Source: Labrys miyagiensis (GTDB lineage Bacteria; Pseudomonadota; Alphaproteobacteria; Rhizobiales; Labraceae). From it: 64,000 bases of DNA. Location of the stretch: positions 1-64,000 of the forward strand of contig NZ_BSPC01000063.1 of the NCBI RefSeq assembly GCF_030160835.1, given 5' to 3'. Made by a program: the position numbers and the translations under genes. The notes under the pieces are model-generated. The model made no database searches. It was not told where the DNA came from and saw only the letters and a list, made by a program, of their open reading frames with translations. Position 1 is the first letter of the stretch. Each line of letters begins with the position of its first letter. This document shows, one piece after another, positions 49,424 to 60,400 of the stretch.

Positions 49424-51512
49424 CTTGGGCCCCCATCGGCATCTGCATCGCAGTCTGCGGGGTTGTGTCGCCCACCTGGTCAGGCAGCACCACGGCAACA
49501 TTCTGCATCATGCCCTGGTCCTCGTGGTCCAGGATGTGGCAGTGAAGCACGTATTCGCCGATGTAGCGCTCATAGCGGGTACGTATCTTGACCGTGTAGA
49601 TACCAGAGAACCCAGCGGGTAGACTTTGCGGGATCAGGCTCTTGATCCACAGCGTATCTTTCCACACGCCTTTGAGCCCTTGATATTGCGGGTCGTAAGG
49701 CGCACCGCCAGCATCGTCTATCGCGCCTGGGGCGCTGACATCCTTGCCATTGGGGTCCGTGATCGAGACGATCTGGAAGGGATTGACGTGAATGTGAAAT
49801 GGGTGGCTCACGAAATGCGACTGGAGCGTCCATTCCTGCGCTTTCCCGAGAGGCAGATAGCGGTCAATGCGCGTAGGGTCGTAAGGCTTCGCGTCCGCCG
49901 TATTGAGCGTATTGGCGACCTCGAACTTGGTGTTGGGCGTCGTCGTGTCGATGAAGAAGGTCAGTTCCTGCGTGCCATTGCCCTTCACCTCATCGTCGGT
50001 GATATCGGGATGCGGCGTAAAGCTTGTCAATTTCATCCCGGCCTGCAGGTCGGCTACCACCGTCGGTTTGACGTCCGCGGGCATATTGGCCTCGGCCAAC
50101 GCGATCAGCTTGCGGTTGATATAGGCCTCCACGTTGTCAACGGGCGTTCCTGGCGCCACGTCGACCAACGCCAGCAGTTGCGGTCCCACATCGAGGCCGC
50201 TCACTGTACCCGCTTTGGGTGCCGATGAGTCGATCACGCAATAACGTCCGGCCTCTGGAAACACCACCAGCGCGTCATACCGATAGCCAGGCTGAAAGGT
50301 CGCAAGTTTGGTCGGCTGCGCTGCCGCCATCGTCAGTCCATCGGCTGCGATCAGCGAATAGGGTACAGGCGTGGTGCTGCACGTATCCTTGATGAAGGCC
50401 GCGGTCGTGTCGGGATTGACGAGCGTCTTCACGCCTGCCTTCGGCTTTCCGTCAAGAACCTTGAAAAATTGCAGGCTTATTGTATCTCGCACGCCGGCAT
50501 GGATCATGCGCCAGCGCTCGACCTGGCCCTGCGTCGCCTTGAGAGGTTCGTTGGGATTGAACACCTTGCCATTGAGGGAGGTGTAGCGCCCCGATGCGGG
50601 CCAGGTGCCCGGCCCGAACTGGTCATAGCCCTCGATGCCCCCGACGTCGCCCGGGTCGCAAAGATAACGGCCGTTGATATCCTGTTTGATCGGGCCAAGC
50701 TCTCCCGGCTTTGCCGAGGGAGCGCGGCAGGCATACTGGATTTGCTGCATCACCAGTACTCGCTCGGGGATGGCTGACGTGGGGATCAGCGTATCGATAT
50801 CGCCATGGGCATTGGGGGTTGGAAAGCGGTTGCCGCGGATGATCAGCGCTCCAGCCATGCCGCTCGACACCTGCAGTGCGGTCGAGCCGTGTCGATGGGT
50901 GTGATACCAGAACGTCCCGGAAGGATGGTCGGACGGGATGTTGTATTCGTAGGTGAACTGCGTCTGCGGGTTGATCGTCAGCAGCACGTTGTCGCTGTTG
51001 CCCGATGGACTGACCCACAGCCCATGGGTGTGCAGATTGGTGCCGTTGAAGCAGTGGGGGATATCAGGCATCTGGCCGGGCATACAGCCAGGGTCGCCGG
51101 GCTGCGGCCCTGCCGGCAACTGATTGTCGAGGGTGATACGCACCGTGTCGCCCGGCGTTGCCTCAATCGTTGGAGAAACATAGGGAGCGCTGGGATCGAC
51201 ACCCTTACCGGTGTAGCCACGCAGATGAACCTTGTCGTACCCGCCCGTGGACGGGTTGTAGATCTGGTTGTCGATATAGTCGATCTTGAGATCGAGCAGT
51301 CGGTCGCCGCGCACCGGCGCGGTGTTGCCAGGCAGTGGCGCGGCGGGGGCGAGCCCCGTCAGGGCAGGCTTGGCAATCGGCGCGCGTTCGTCCTGCAATA
51401 CCGGCGGATTGAGGATCTCGGCCGCTGCGGGCAATGCCGCCATTGCCCCCAGGCTGCCACCGAAAACAGCCGCGAAAAACCGCGCACGCACCATCGATCC
51501 GCCATGCGACAT
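49410..51512 (-). CDS. multicopper oxidase (laccase-like)
   Basis: A 700-residue multicopper oxidase with a Sec signal peptide (RFFAAVFGGSLGAMAALPAA). All four copper motifs are present: HTHGLW, WYHTHRHGSTALQ, HPFHIHVNPFQI and the C-terminal HCHILDHEDQGMM, in which a Met is the predicted T1 axial ligand as in CotA/CueO-type enzymes. The predicted role is periplasmic or extracellular oxidation of phenols or metals. The start is ATG 51512, which has GGAGGG six bases upstream. It overlaps the tyrosinase gene by 14 bases and leads the five-gene operon, with an AT-rich 340-base region upstream. Confidence 0.93.
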   Translation of the reverse strand: MSHGGSMVRARFFAAVFGGSLGAMAALPAAAEILNPPVLQDERAPIAKPALTGLAPAAPLPGNTAPVRGDRLLDLKIDYIDNQIYNPSTGGYDKVHLRGYTGKGVDPSAPYVSPTIEATPGDTVRITLDNQLPAGPQPGDPGCMPGQMPDIPHCFNGTNLHTHGLWVSPSGNSDNVLLTINPQTQFTYEYNIPSDHPSGTFWYHTHRHGSTALQVSSGMAGALIIRGNRFPTPNAHGDIDTLIPTSAIPERVLVMQQIQYACRAPSAKPGELGPIKQDINGRYLCDPGDVGGIEGYDQFGPGTWPASGRYTSLNGKVFNPNEPLKATQGQVERWRMIHAGVRDTISLQFFKVLDGKPKAGVKTLVNPDTTAAFIKDTCSTTPVPYSLIAADGLTMAAAQPTKLATFQPGYRYDALVVFPEAGRYCVIDSSAPKAGTVSGLDVGPQLLALVDVAPGTPVDNVEAYINRKLIALAEANMPADVKPTVVADLQAGMKLTSFTPHPDITDDEVKGNGTQELTFFIDTTTPNTKFEVANTLNTADAKPYDPTRIDRYLPLGKAQEWTLQSHFVSHPFHIHVNPFQIVSITDPNGKDVSAPGAIDDAGGAPYDPQYQGLKGVWKDTLWIKSLIPQSLPAGFSGIYTVKIRTRYERYIGEYVLHCHILDHEDQGMMQNVAVVLPDQVGDTTPQTAMQMPMGAQDGQK

Positions 51513-51851
51513 GGGGGGCCCTCCGCTTTGACTCTAGATTGTGCTCTAAAAGGATAGTGCGCTCGATCCGAAATCATGTCCAGATTGATAAACTGAAAAT
51601 GCCAAAAAAATTACTTCACCAACACTGTAAGAGTGCATTTATGTCCAAATTTATACGACTCTTGGCATCTCGGGCTAATTTCGTTATATTTATAACAAGT
51701 TTACATGCGATCAGCGATCGACCTATCAAAGCATTGATCTATGCATAAACACAGTTGTCTACAGGAGCCGCACATAACCATTTCGACATCGCCGAGACTG
51801 GGCGAGATGGCTCTGCTCTGAAGCGCGTGGCAATGCGTCAGCGCGCCGATG
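51513..51851. promoter_or_regulatory. AT-rich upstream region of the oxidase operon
   Basis: About 340 bases markedly richer in A/T than their surroundings, especially 51560-51760, with AT-only runs such as TTATATTTATAAC. It must hold the promoter for the multicopper oxidase operon on the minus strand. The composition is of the type bound by MucR or H-NS-like silencers. No clear consensus promoter was picked out. Confidence 0.5.
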
Positions 51852-52586
51852 TCACAGCGACACCAATGTCACCGTAGGAGCGGTAACCCGGGCCTTCGGG
51901 ATATCAGTCACGACGGAGCCGCTGCCGAAATAGTAGACGAACAGCAAAGAGCTCCCCCAGTTGAAATCATATGAATAGCTGTTGCCGCTGGTCGTCGCAT
52001 AGTAGCCGGCGGGAGCCGGTGTGGCGTAGCCGGGTCCAGTATTGCCATACTGCGAATTCAATGCGATCGCATAGGCATTGTTGCCGTGGGCGTCCTGCGG
52101 GCCGCCGATAAACGCGAACAGGCAAAGACCGCCCGAGTTCGCCTGGAAACCGAGCTGCATGAAGCTCGGCACGGTGGTCGCCTTCAGCGTGGTGTAGAGC
52201 GTGACCGGAACTGCGTCCCCCGTGGTCGGCAAGGACTGCGGTGGCGAACCCAAACCTGGTCCAAAGGCTGCAATCCAGATCGGCGTGTTGGTGTTCGCAC
52301 TGATGTTGGCGAGGTTCAGATTATTGGCCTGCCAATTGTTGATCAAGATGGTCGGCTGCAAGGCCAATGCCGGGGCAAGCAGGAACTGCGGCTGGCTGCT
52401 GCCGCTCGTCAAGGCCAGCTTGCCGGCATTGTTCATCTCGGAGATGTTCTGGAAGGCCAGGATCATCGATCCATTGGACGTCTGCGACATTGCCGCGCTC
52501 TGCCGCGCGGCAAGCGTCATCGGGGAGCCATTCCAGTTGATCGTCGCCAAGGGTTGGCCCAGACTGCTGAAATTCGAAGGCGGCAT
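51852..52586 (-). CDS. unknown beta-rich protein, paralogue 3 of a tandem triplet
   Basis: A 244-residue protein with no signal peptide, membrane segment or known motif. It shares with the two preceding genes the motifs GSMILAFQN, NNAGKLALTSGSSQP, NNWQANNL, TPIWIAAFGPGLG, GGPQDAHGNNAYAIALNS and SFDFNWGSS-like (here YDFNWGSSLLF). The pattern suggests a beta-sandwich fold. It is the most divergent of the three. It starts 67 bases after paralogue 2, in the same direction, and is followed by the AT-rich gap and the oxidase operon. Function unknown. Confidence 0.72.
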   Translation of the reverse strand: MPPSNFSSLGQPLATINWNGSPMTLAARQSAAMSQTSNGSMILAFQNISEMNNAGKLALTSGSSQPQFLLAPALALQPTILINNWQANNLNLANISANTNTPIWIAAFGPGLGSPPQSLPTTGDAVPVTLYTTLKATTVPSFMQLGFQANSGGLCLFAFIGGPQDAHGNNAYAIALNSQYGNTGPGYATPAPAGYYATTSGNSYSYDFNWGSSLLFVYYFGSGSVVTDIPKARVTAPTVTLVSL

Positions 52587-52653
52587 GACTTCCGTTTCAA
52601 GAGAGCAGCCACGATGGCGCTAAGCGTGGCGGAGAAATCCTTCCATGGCAATG

Positions 52654-53370
52654 CTACAGTGACTGCAGCAAAGCCGTCACCGGCGCCGCGGTCTGCGGCG
52701 AGAGATTGACAACATAGATCGATGCCGCTCCCCAATTGAATGACAGCGAGTATCTGTTGCCGCTGGCCGTGGCGAAAAATCCAGCCGGGGGAGGGTTCAC
52801 CGTCGGCGGACCGGTGTCGCCGGTCGGCGCGTTGAGGGCAATCACATAGGCATTGTTGCCGGACTGGTCCAGCGGGCCGCCGACCACGGCGACAATCTCC
52901 AGATTGCTGGTGCTCGAGCTGAATTCAAGCTGCATCCAGTTCGGTGTCGTTGTCCCCTGCACGGCCTGGCGCATCGCCAACTGCACGGGAGTGCCGATCG
53001 TCAGCGAGCCCGGCTGCATGCCGGGGATGCCGGGACCAAATGCCTGGACGAAGATGGGGGTGGCGGCATTGATGCTGGTATTGGTGAGGGTCAGGTTGTT
53101 GGCTTGCCAGTTCGCCGTGAGGATGCTGATCATCCTTGCCAGGGCCGGAACCGGCACGATCGTCGGAGTGCTGCCGCCCGAGGTGAAGGCGAGCCTGCCG
53201 GCGTTGTTCTGTTGCGCCTGGTTGAAGTATCCGACGACGAGGGAGCCATTGGGCGTCTGCGGCATGGTCACGCTGCCGCGAACCGCCAGCGTCTGGGGCA
53301 GGCCGTTCCAGGCCGCGTTGACCGTGCCGGCTGCGATGAAGTCGTGCATGTCAGGTTGTCCTCTTTGCAC
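52654..53370 (-). CDS. unknown beta-rich protein, paralogue 2 of a tandem triplet
   Basis: A 238-residue relative of the flanking genes. It keeps NAAWNGLPQTLAVRG, PQTPNGSLVVGYFNQAQ, NNAGRLAFTSGGSTP, ANWQANNLTLTN, FVQAFGPGIPG, GGPLDQSGNNAYVIALNAP and LSFNWGAASIYVVNLSP. Repeated NN and GNNAY blocks and glycine turns point to a beta-rich structure. No signal or cysteine framework is present. It lies 51 bases from paralogue 1. The three genes are presumably one transcript derived by tandem duplication. Confidence 0.72.
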   Translation of the reverse strand: MQRGQPDMHDFIAAGTVNAAWNGLPQTLAVRGSVTMPQTPNGSLVVGYFNQAQQNNAGRLAFTSGGSTPTIVPVPALARMISILTANWQANNLTLTNTSINAATPIFVQAFGPGIPGMQPGSLTIGTPVQLAMRQAVQGTTTPNWMQLEFSSSTSNLEIVAVVGGPLDQSGNNAYVIALNAPTGDTGPPTVNPPPAGFFATASGNRYSLSFNWGAASIYVVNLSPQTAAPVTALLQSL

Positions 53371-53421
53371 CGGCTTTGCGCTGGGGCCCGGCGGATTGCG
53401 CCGCCGGCTCCCACGCTTCGA

Positions 53422-54132
53422 TCACAGAGACAGCAGTTCCGCCGTCAGGGACGAAGCAGTCGAAGGCGACATGTTCGCTAGGTAGACAACGGAGGAACCC
53501 CAGTTGAATTCGAAGGAGTAGTTGTTGCCGCCCGTCGTCGCGTAATAGCCTTGTGGCGCCGCGGTGCCCGTGCCCGGACCGGTGTTGCCGGACGGCGAGT
53601 TCAGCGCGATGGCATAGGCATTGTTGCCTGACCCATCCTGCGGGCCGCCGACGATGGCGACGACGATCAACTGGCCGGTGTTGGTCCCCAGGGTCAACTG
53701 CATCCAGTTGGGGGTCGACGTTCCCTGGGCGATACCGCCCGGCTTCAGCGTCAGCGCCGTGTTGATGGCAAGCGTTACCGGCTTCTGGCCGGGCAGTCCG
53801 GGACCGAAGGCCTCGATCCAGATCGGCGTTGCGGCCGCGACGCTGACATTGGTGACGGAGAGATTGTTGGCCTGCCAGTTGTTGACGAGGATGCTGGGCT
53901 GGGAGAGCAACGCCGGAGCCGTCAGGAACGTCGGCTGCGAACCGCCCGAAGTCAGCGCCAGCTTGCCGGCATTGTTCAGGGAGGCGGTGTTCTGATAGGC
54001 GAAGACCATCGATCCGTTGGTCGTCTGCGGCATCGCCGCGCTTTCGCGGTAGGCCAGCGTTGTCGGCGAGCCATCCCAGTTCGCGTTGGATTGGTTAACA
54101 CCGAGAATGTTGTACTTTGGGGCCGTTGCCAT
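53422..54132 (-). CDS. unknown beta-rich protein, paralogue 1 of a tandem triplet
   Basis: A 236-residue protein with NANWDGSPTTLAYRES, PQTTNGSMVFAYQNTAS, NNAGKLALTSGGSQP, VNNWQANNLSVTN, PIWIEAFGPGLPG, GGPQDGSGNNAYAIALNSP and EFNWGSSVVYLANMSP. It ends in LTAELLSL, as the others end in hydrophobic residues. The start ATG 54132 has GAGGAAAAA seven bases upstream. It is the first of the triplet, after the giant gene and a 320-base gap containing a dispersed repeat. Related sequences may form extracellular or capsid-like beta assemblies, but no homologue is known to me. Confidence 0.75.
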   Translation of the reverse strand: MATAPKYNILGVNQSNANWDGSPTTLAYRESAAMPQTTNGSMVFAYQNTASLNNAGKLALTSGGSQPTFLTAPALLSQPSILVNNWQANNLSVTNVSVAAATPIWIEAFGPGLPGQKPVTLAINTALTLKPGGIAQGTSTPNWMQLTLGTNTGQLIVVAIVGGPQDGSGNNAYAIALNSPSGNTGPGTGTAAPQGYYATTGGNNYSFEFNWGSSVVYLANMSPSTASSLTAELLSL

Positions 54133-54454
54133 GATTTTTCCTCGTAGTTTTCGGGGTTCGGACTGTCGTTCTTGCACGCGTGCTACAGAGCGGCGGACTT
54201 GCAGCTCGAAGCGTGCCCTAGAGCAAAGCGCGTTCAAGCGTAAACGCTACTTTGCTCTAGCTCATTGTTTCGACGCGTCTTTGCGATTCTTGCCGATGCC
54301 GGCAAATCGCAAAACGCTTTAGCTCTCTCGATTTGTTTCAACACCGGATTATCCAAAACCGGTTTCTGGTTCGGTCCGAAGTCTGTTTCGAAATCGCTCC
54401 CTCCTTCCACTCGTCTCGCGCGTGACGCCGCCGCAAGTGCCCGCCTCGAGGCGG
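54133..54454. other. gap between giant gene and triplet
   Basis: About 320 bases. It contains the second copy of the 104-bp palindromic repeat (54218-54321), followed by a further common rhizobial-type sequence around 54338-54380 (CACCGGATTATCCAAAACCG) often seen in dispersed repeats. No open gene. Confidence 0.6.
54218..54321 (-). repeat. 104-bp palindromic dispersed repeat, copy B
   Basis: This is the reverse complement of the element at 5979-6082 with about seven to eight substitutions. It has the same two hairpins, including the palindrome CTAGAGCAAAG...CTTTGCTCTAG around AGCGTTTACGCT. As an intergenic element it could act as a terminator or mRNA stabiliser between the giant gene and the triplet. 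Confidence 0.85.
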
Positions 54455-57400
54455 TCAGTTCGCATCGATGTCCGTCAGTTTCAGTTGCAGGTTGCTGAAG
54501 CGCAGTACTGGCGTGTTGACGCCGCTGAGTGCCGCGTAAAGCGTGATGTCGAAGACCAGCATCGCACCCGCCGGCACGGCGCCGGCGCCGAAGACGATGC
54601 TGTTGTCGGAGGCCCAGCCGGCGATTGCCGCCGCGAAAATCGACGCGAAATCGCCGAGTTCCGCTGGCTGCTGCCCGTCGATCTCGAAGGACCGCGCCAG
54701 CACAATCGGAACCAGCGGGCTGATCGAAGCCCCGTCGAAGGCACCCCCGGCAACGGCGGGGAACGGGAACTGATAGGAGCAGCCGACCTTGACCCGCCTT
54801 TGGGTTCCGCTGGTTACGCTCGCCGCGGCATGAGCGGCGAGCAGCGATCGTGCCTGGACCGGATCGGCCAGCAGGTCGGCCATGATGGTGTAAATGCGCT
54901 GGCACAGGCTTGACGGCGACGTCGGGCAGGCCGCGCCCGACCCTTGGCCAGGCAGCGTCGTGACATCTATCGGCGTCACATTGTCGATAAACGGCGTCAC
55001 CGGCTGGCTCGGCCGGACCTGCGGCGTCTTGTAGATGAACTCCGGCACCACCTGCCACGCGGTGTTGTCGGAGGCATCGAGCGTGATCAGGTTGCGCTCG
55101 ATCTGCACCGAGGCAAGTGCATTCTCGGCGGCCAGCACGTTGAGCGCATCGACCTCGATCGTATGCGCGACACCGAAATTACCGGGTGCGGCATCGTCGA
55201 CCTCGAACAGCAGGCCGTTCGGTGGCGAAGGCTGGACAGGGTGCTGGTTCGGGTAAGGCGTCAGGTTCGAGGGATCGAGCGCGGTGACGCTCAGCGCGAC
55301 ATTGGCGAAGCTTGATTCCCCCTGAGCCGCCGGCCATTGCAACTCGATCAGCCGTGTCGTTCCGTCAGGCTGCAGAGCGTCGGTGACGACGTAGCTGTCG
55401 GTGACGTTTGCGAGGCCTTGGACGAAATTCAGATTGAAGCCCGGGTTCCAATCCTTGTTCGCCGTGACCTCGCCAATGGCGGTGGCGAAGGCGGCCACCG
55501 CGTCTGCCCAGGCCGGATCGGTCGGATTGCGCAGCACGGGGCTGATCGCGCCATAGACGGCCGATGTCCGCGCCAGCGCCGTGAACAGGTCGTAGGGGCC
55601 AGAAGCGCCAGGGAGTTCACTGACGCTGTTTGGCGCGGTGTTCGACGCCGCGCTGAGGTCGGTGTTGTAGGTGACGGCGGTGTTGATCTGGTCCTGCGCG
55701 ACGAGGAAGGCCTGATAGGTATAGAGGTAGCTCCAGTCGGCACCGTCGGCGATCGGATTGCTGGAAGGAGATGCCGGCTTGAAGCCCGACCAGGTCTGGC
55801 TGATCAGTGTCGGCGGTGTCGGGTATTGGCGATACACAACCGGAATGTTTGTCAATGCGCCGGCCGGTCCGACATGCGGCACGCCTTGCGGATAGGGATC
55901 GACCAGTTGCAGCCAGATCGAAGGACGCGCTTCGCCCGGCGCTCCCGCCGGTGCCAGGAAGAACTGCAGATTGGTGACGGCGAAACGCAGATCAAACGGC
56001 ACCACCGCCGCCGCGGCCGCGTCAGGATCGCCATAGAGGAAGGTGAGGGGGCTCCGCCCCGTGCTGCTGATGCCGACATGCGCGGTCGAAAGCCCGGCAT
56101 TCTGGCGCGTGGCAGAGAAGGTGCCGCTGCCGGAGCCGCTCACGGTGGTGGCGATCGTGAAGGCCGTCTCACTGGTGACGGTGACCGTGTACACGCCATC
56201 GGTCGGGACCGGTCCGGAACTCGCCTGGAAGATCATCAGTACGCGGCTGCCATCCGTCAGGCCGTGCGGATTGGTGGTCGTCGCCGACAGGCTGAGGCCG
56301 CTCCAGCTATAGCTTCCGGCGAGCATCGCTTCGATCTGGCCAAACAGTTCGATCGTGCCGTCGGCTGCGGCCGAGACCGACTGGTTCCAGGTCACGTCAT
56401 ATTGCACGATGGTGTCGACGGAATAGGCCGTCATCAGCGCCGAGCGCATCTGCTGCTCGAACACATCCCGGGCGACCGCCAGTGCCGCCGTCGTACCGGT
56501 GAACGGCGATTGCGGGCCAAAGAGCCAGTCGACTTCGTACTGGGCGTATTTCTGCGCCAGTGTCTCACGGCCAAGCGCAATCGCATCATAGGCGCCTTGG
56601 GCGAGCTCGAAGGCCTTGGCCGCCGAGGCGGGTGACAGCACTTCGTCGACCGCCTGGAAGAAGGCGCGGTTCAACTGGTCGAGGTCGGTATCGATGAACA
56701 GCTGCTGTGCCGGCAGCGCTGGCAGCTTGGACGACAGCTGGGGCAGCTGAACGCTGGCGCTGTTCAGCACATTGTCGAGCGGCTTGGGCGAGAGGAAGCG
56801 CGGTCCGCCCCCCGCAGCCCCGATCGAGATGTCGAGCAGCGAGGCCGCTGCCGCCCACAGCGATTGCGAGCCGGCACGGGCGCCGCCGGACCCATCATGG
56901 GCGAGTTTCAGCGCCTTGAGCCGCTTGCGCGCCAGCGCCGTGCTCGACAGTTTCTGCTGGGACGAGGCCTCGGCTCCGTTCATGCCGATAGCGAGTTTCT
57001 GGGCAGGGAAGGCACCGGTGAAATCGGCGGCGAATTGCGACATGTTGCTGGCGCCCCCGGTTGCCGGGGCAAATCCGGTGGCGACGTTCTGCACGGATGG
57101 CACCAGGACCGTGCCGAACTGATCCTTCAGATAGGGCGAGATCAGATTGATGTTGCGGGTGATGCCCAGCAGGACGACGATCTCGAACAGCGGCGGCAGG
57201 GCGCCGGGGCCGCTCACCGGCATCGAGATGGTCACCGCGCCGGGGAAATTGGGGCTGAGCCCGGCCAGCCAGTTCACGAGGTCGGCCACCATGCCGGTGA
57301 CCTTGCTGGCGTCCGCTGCCGGCAGCGGGAAATTGACCAGGCTGCTGCCGTCCGCCTGCAGCGCAAGGCTGGTCTCGACATAGAATGAGACACCGGAGCC

Positions 57401-60400
57401 GTTGATCTGATCCTCGATGGTGCGGAAATTGGCCAGGACCGCCGCCGTCTGGTCGGCGGACATGCCGCTAAAGGCCGCCTGGCTCGGCGTCAGGACGAGC
57501 TCGACGGTATTCGCCGCCGAGCCGTCGAACCCGTAGGTCGGCAGGATCCCCGGCCATTGGTCGACCGGAACGATCGGGTCGAAATAGAGGTTGGTGTCGC
57601 CATAGGTAGCTGGCGTCGGCAGCTGGTTGCCGAATGCGTCGTTGACGAAGAACGAGAGCGTGAATTTGTCGTTGATCGAGGCATAGCGGTTGGGTGTGGC
57701 CGAACCGACATTGGCGGTGGCGACGTTATAGAGCGGCGCGAACACCCGGTACGTGCCGGTGGTGCCGGATTGGTCGGGCTTCTGCGGCTGGATCGGCGCC
57801 GACAGATTGCTCAGCGTGAAGCCCGTCGTCGCTTGCACCTGGTAGGTGACAAGGCTGTAGAGGGAATTGAGCGCTGCCTGTGCACCGCCCGCGGCGGCCA
57901 GGGCCTCGTGCAGTTCGGTATCCGCAGTGATGCCGGAGGCGCGCAGCGCCTCGATGACGGTGCCGCGGGAATGGGAGTTCGCCGCAGCGAGCAGCCCGGT
58001 CTTGGCCACCGCAGCGGGCGTCTTCAGCTGCATGACGCTCTCGGCGCGCGTCAGCTCGACACCGAAGGTGCCGGCCGCGACCTTGACGTAACGCGCCTCC
58101 AGCGCCGGGTCGGCGGTCTCGGCATAGTAGACGAGGCCGCTTTGGGTGCCCGCAAGCACGACGGCATTGTAGTAGGGCTGGATGGCGAGCGGCGAGCCTG
58201 CCTGATTGGTTCCGCTGCCTGGCTTGTAGGTGACCAGCATCATCACCTGCGCCACGCCCTTGACGAAGAGGGCGCTCGGCAGCGCATTCCCGGTCTTGTC
58301 GACAAAGCGCAGATAGTAGCCCGATGCGTTGGTGACGGTCGCCTGCTGGATGATCTGCAGGAAGCCGTAACCGCCATCCGCGGTGATGTCGGTGCTGGCG
58401 CCGACGGAGACGCCCGCCGGCAGGCCGAGCGCGAAGCCCATCAGTCCTTGCGGCGGTTGCGACACGGTCGTGGTGTTGGTGCGCAGCGCGAAGACGGCAT
58501 CGGGATCGACCACCGCCGAGACGAGGCCGGACGCACCCGCTGCCGTCTGGAACAGGATCTGGATCGCATCGACCGGCCGGTCACCGCCCCTGAGATCGTC
58601 AAGGATCCTGCCGAGCAGCGCCTCGTCCGCCTGGCTGGCACCGGATAGCGCATAGACATCCGGCAGCATGCTGCCTTGCGTGGCGCCCGGAATCTGCTTC
58701 ACCGTCAGCGTAATGCTGGTGGCGAAGGTGATATCGCCGGCGGGCAGCGGCGTGCCATCCGGCAGATAGGCGCCTTGTGCCTGACGGGAGTTCACCAGCA
58801 CCGGGATCAGGGCTGTTCCCTCGTTTACTTGCAATTTCGCCAGGCTGGGTGCGAATGGCCGCAGGCTGACCGCCGTCGCATTGGGCGGCGTCCAGGCGAT
58901 GGCGTTTTCCAGCGCGAAGGATTGCGGGCCCGTCGAACTGAGCGCGATCGGTGCCGGGCTGCTCGGCGCCGTCACTGACGCTTCGGTGAGGCCGAGATAG
59001 GGATCGAGGAGGGTTTGGGTGAGCGAGAACGAGGCGTTGACGGAAAGCCAGTCCTGCGTCGCGTCCGGATTGGTCAGCGTGATGGTGTAGCTATTGCCTT
59101 TGGCGAAGCCGCCGGCGGGAAATTCCTGCCACAAAAGCGCGAAAAGCGGGTTCGTGCGGGTCGACACCGCCCCACCGGGCACGGTTAGACCTGCGGTATA
59201 AGGCAGGCGCACGCCGCCGCGCAGCGCACTCGACATTTGCCCGGCAAGGCCTTGGAAACGGGTCTGCGCGCCGGGCGTCGGTGCGGCCACCGCCGCCATG
59301 AACAGCTTGTCGAGCGGGGAGGAGGTCAGCCCCGCATTCTGCATCGTCACCAGCAGTTCGTGCACGGCGCCGCGGATCAGCCCCTTGAAATAATCGAGGA
59401 ATATCTCCTGCGACAGCGGCGTGGTGCCGGCCGCGGGATTGGCCGGGGCCGAGTTCGATGTCTGGTTGACGAACAGCTGGTTGAAATAGGTGTCGACCGT
59501 CTGCAGATAGCTTTGCGATACCAGGTTCTGCGCCTGGAACTGATAAGAAAATTCCTGGGCGTTGCCCTTGCCGTCGGTGCGCCCGCTGGTGGCGAGGTTG
59601 AGGAAGGGCGGCATTGGAAACACGCATGCTTTGGTCTTGCCGGTGGGCGTTGCAAGCGTGGCGGAAAAGTTGGCGAGCTGGCCGAGCAGGGTCGGATAGT
59701 CGATCCAGCCAGTCAGCGCGTCCGGCTCGCTGTCGATATCCTTCAAGCCGGGCGTGCCAGTGCTGGGATCGAATTCGAGCAGGACCACGGAGTTGTAGGC
59801 CGGCAGGTTCAGCGCGTGCATGAGCGCGAAGGTGGCGAGCTGCGTCGTCACCGCTTCAAACGGCTTGAAGTCGGCATAGGTGGGGTTCTGCGGCGGGTTG
59901 TCGTCATACTGAATGCCGAGCGAGGTCACCAGCCAAGGCGTGCCGGGGCTGGTCGCGTCCGGGAAAACCACCGTCAGTTCTGGCAGGAACAGGATCGGCA
60001 GTTTCTTAGGCAGGTTTGGCAACAGCCCGACATTCGGCGCCGCGCCGGCAAGAAGCCGCTGCTTCAGCCGCGCAAAAGTTTCGATCTGGGCCTGCTGCGA
60101 TGAACCGGCCAGCTGCCATTCGAAGCGGAACGAGGCGTTGAAGCTGAAGCTGATGGAAATGGAGAAGAAGAAAAGGTTGATTTCGACCGTAACGCTGACG
60201 CTGACACTCGCTTCGATGTAGAGCAGGATCGAACCGCCACCACCGCCTGGCACGCTTGGTGGTTCCAGCGCCAGGATGATGCCGATGCTGGCTTCAAGGC
60301 GGACATTGACGCTGGCCTTGATGATGACGAAGTCGAGCGAGCCGTAGAGTTCGCCGATGATGCCGAACTGGCCTTGCAGCGACAGCGCGTCGGGCTTCTT

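Noticed and set aside
55337-56635. Several long plus-strand frames opposite the giant gene, for example 432 codons here and about 400 near 61838-63031
   Set aside because: They are shadows: the minus-strand frame is unbroken over more than 9.5 kb, and the opposite frames are Arg-rich without start signals.
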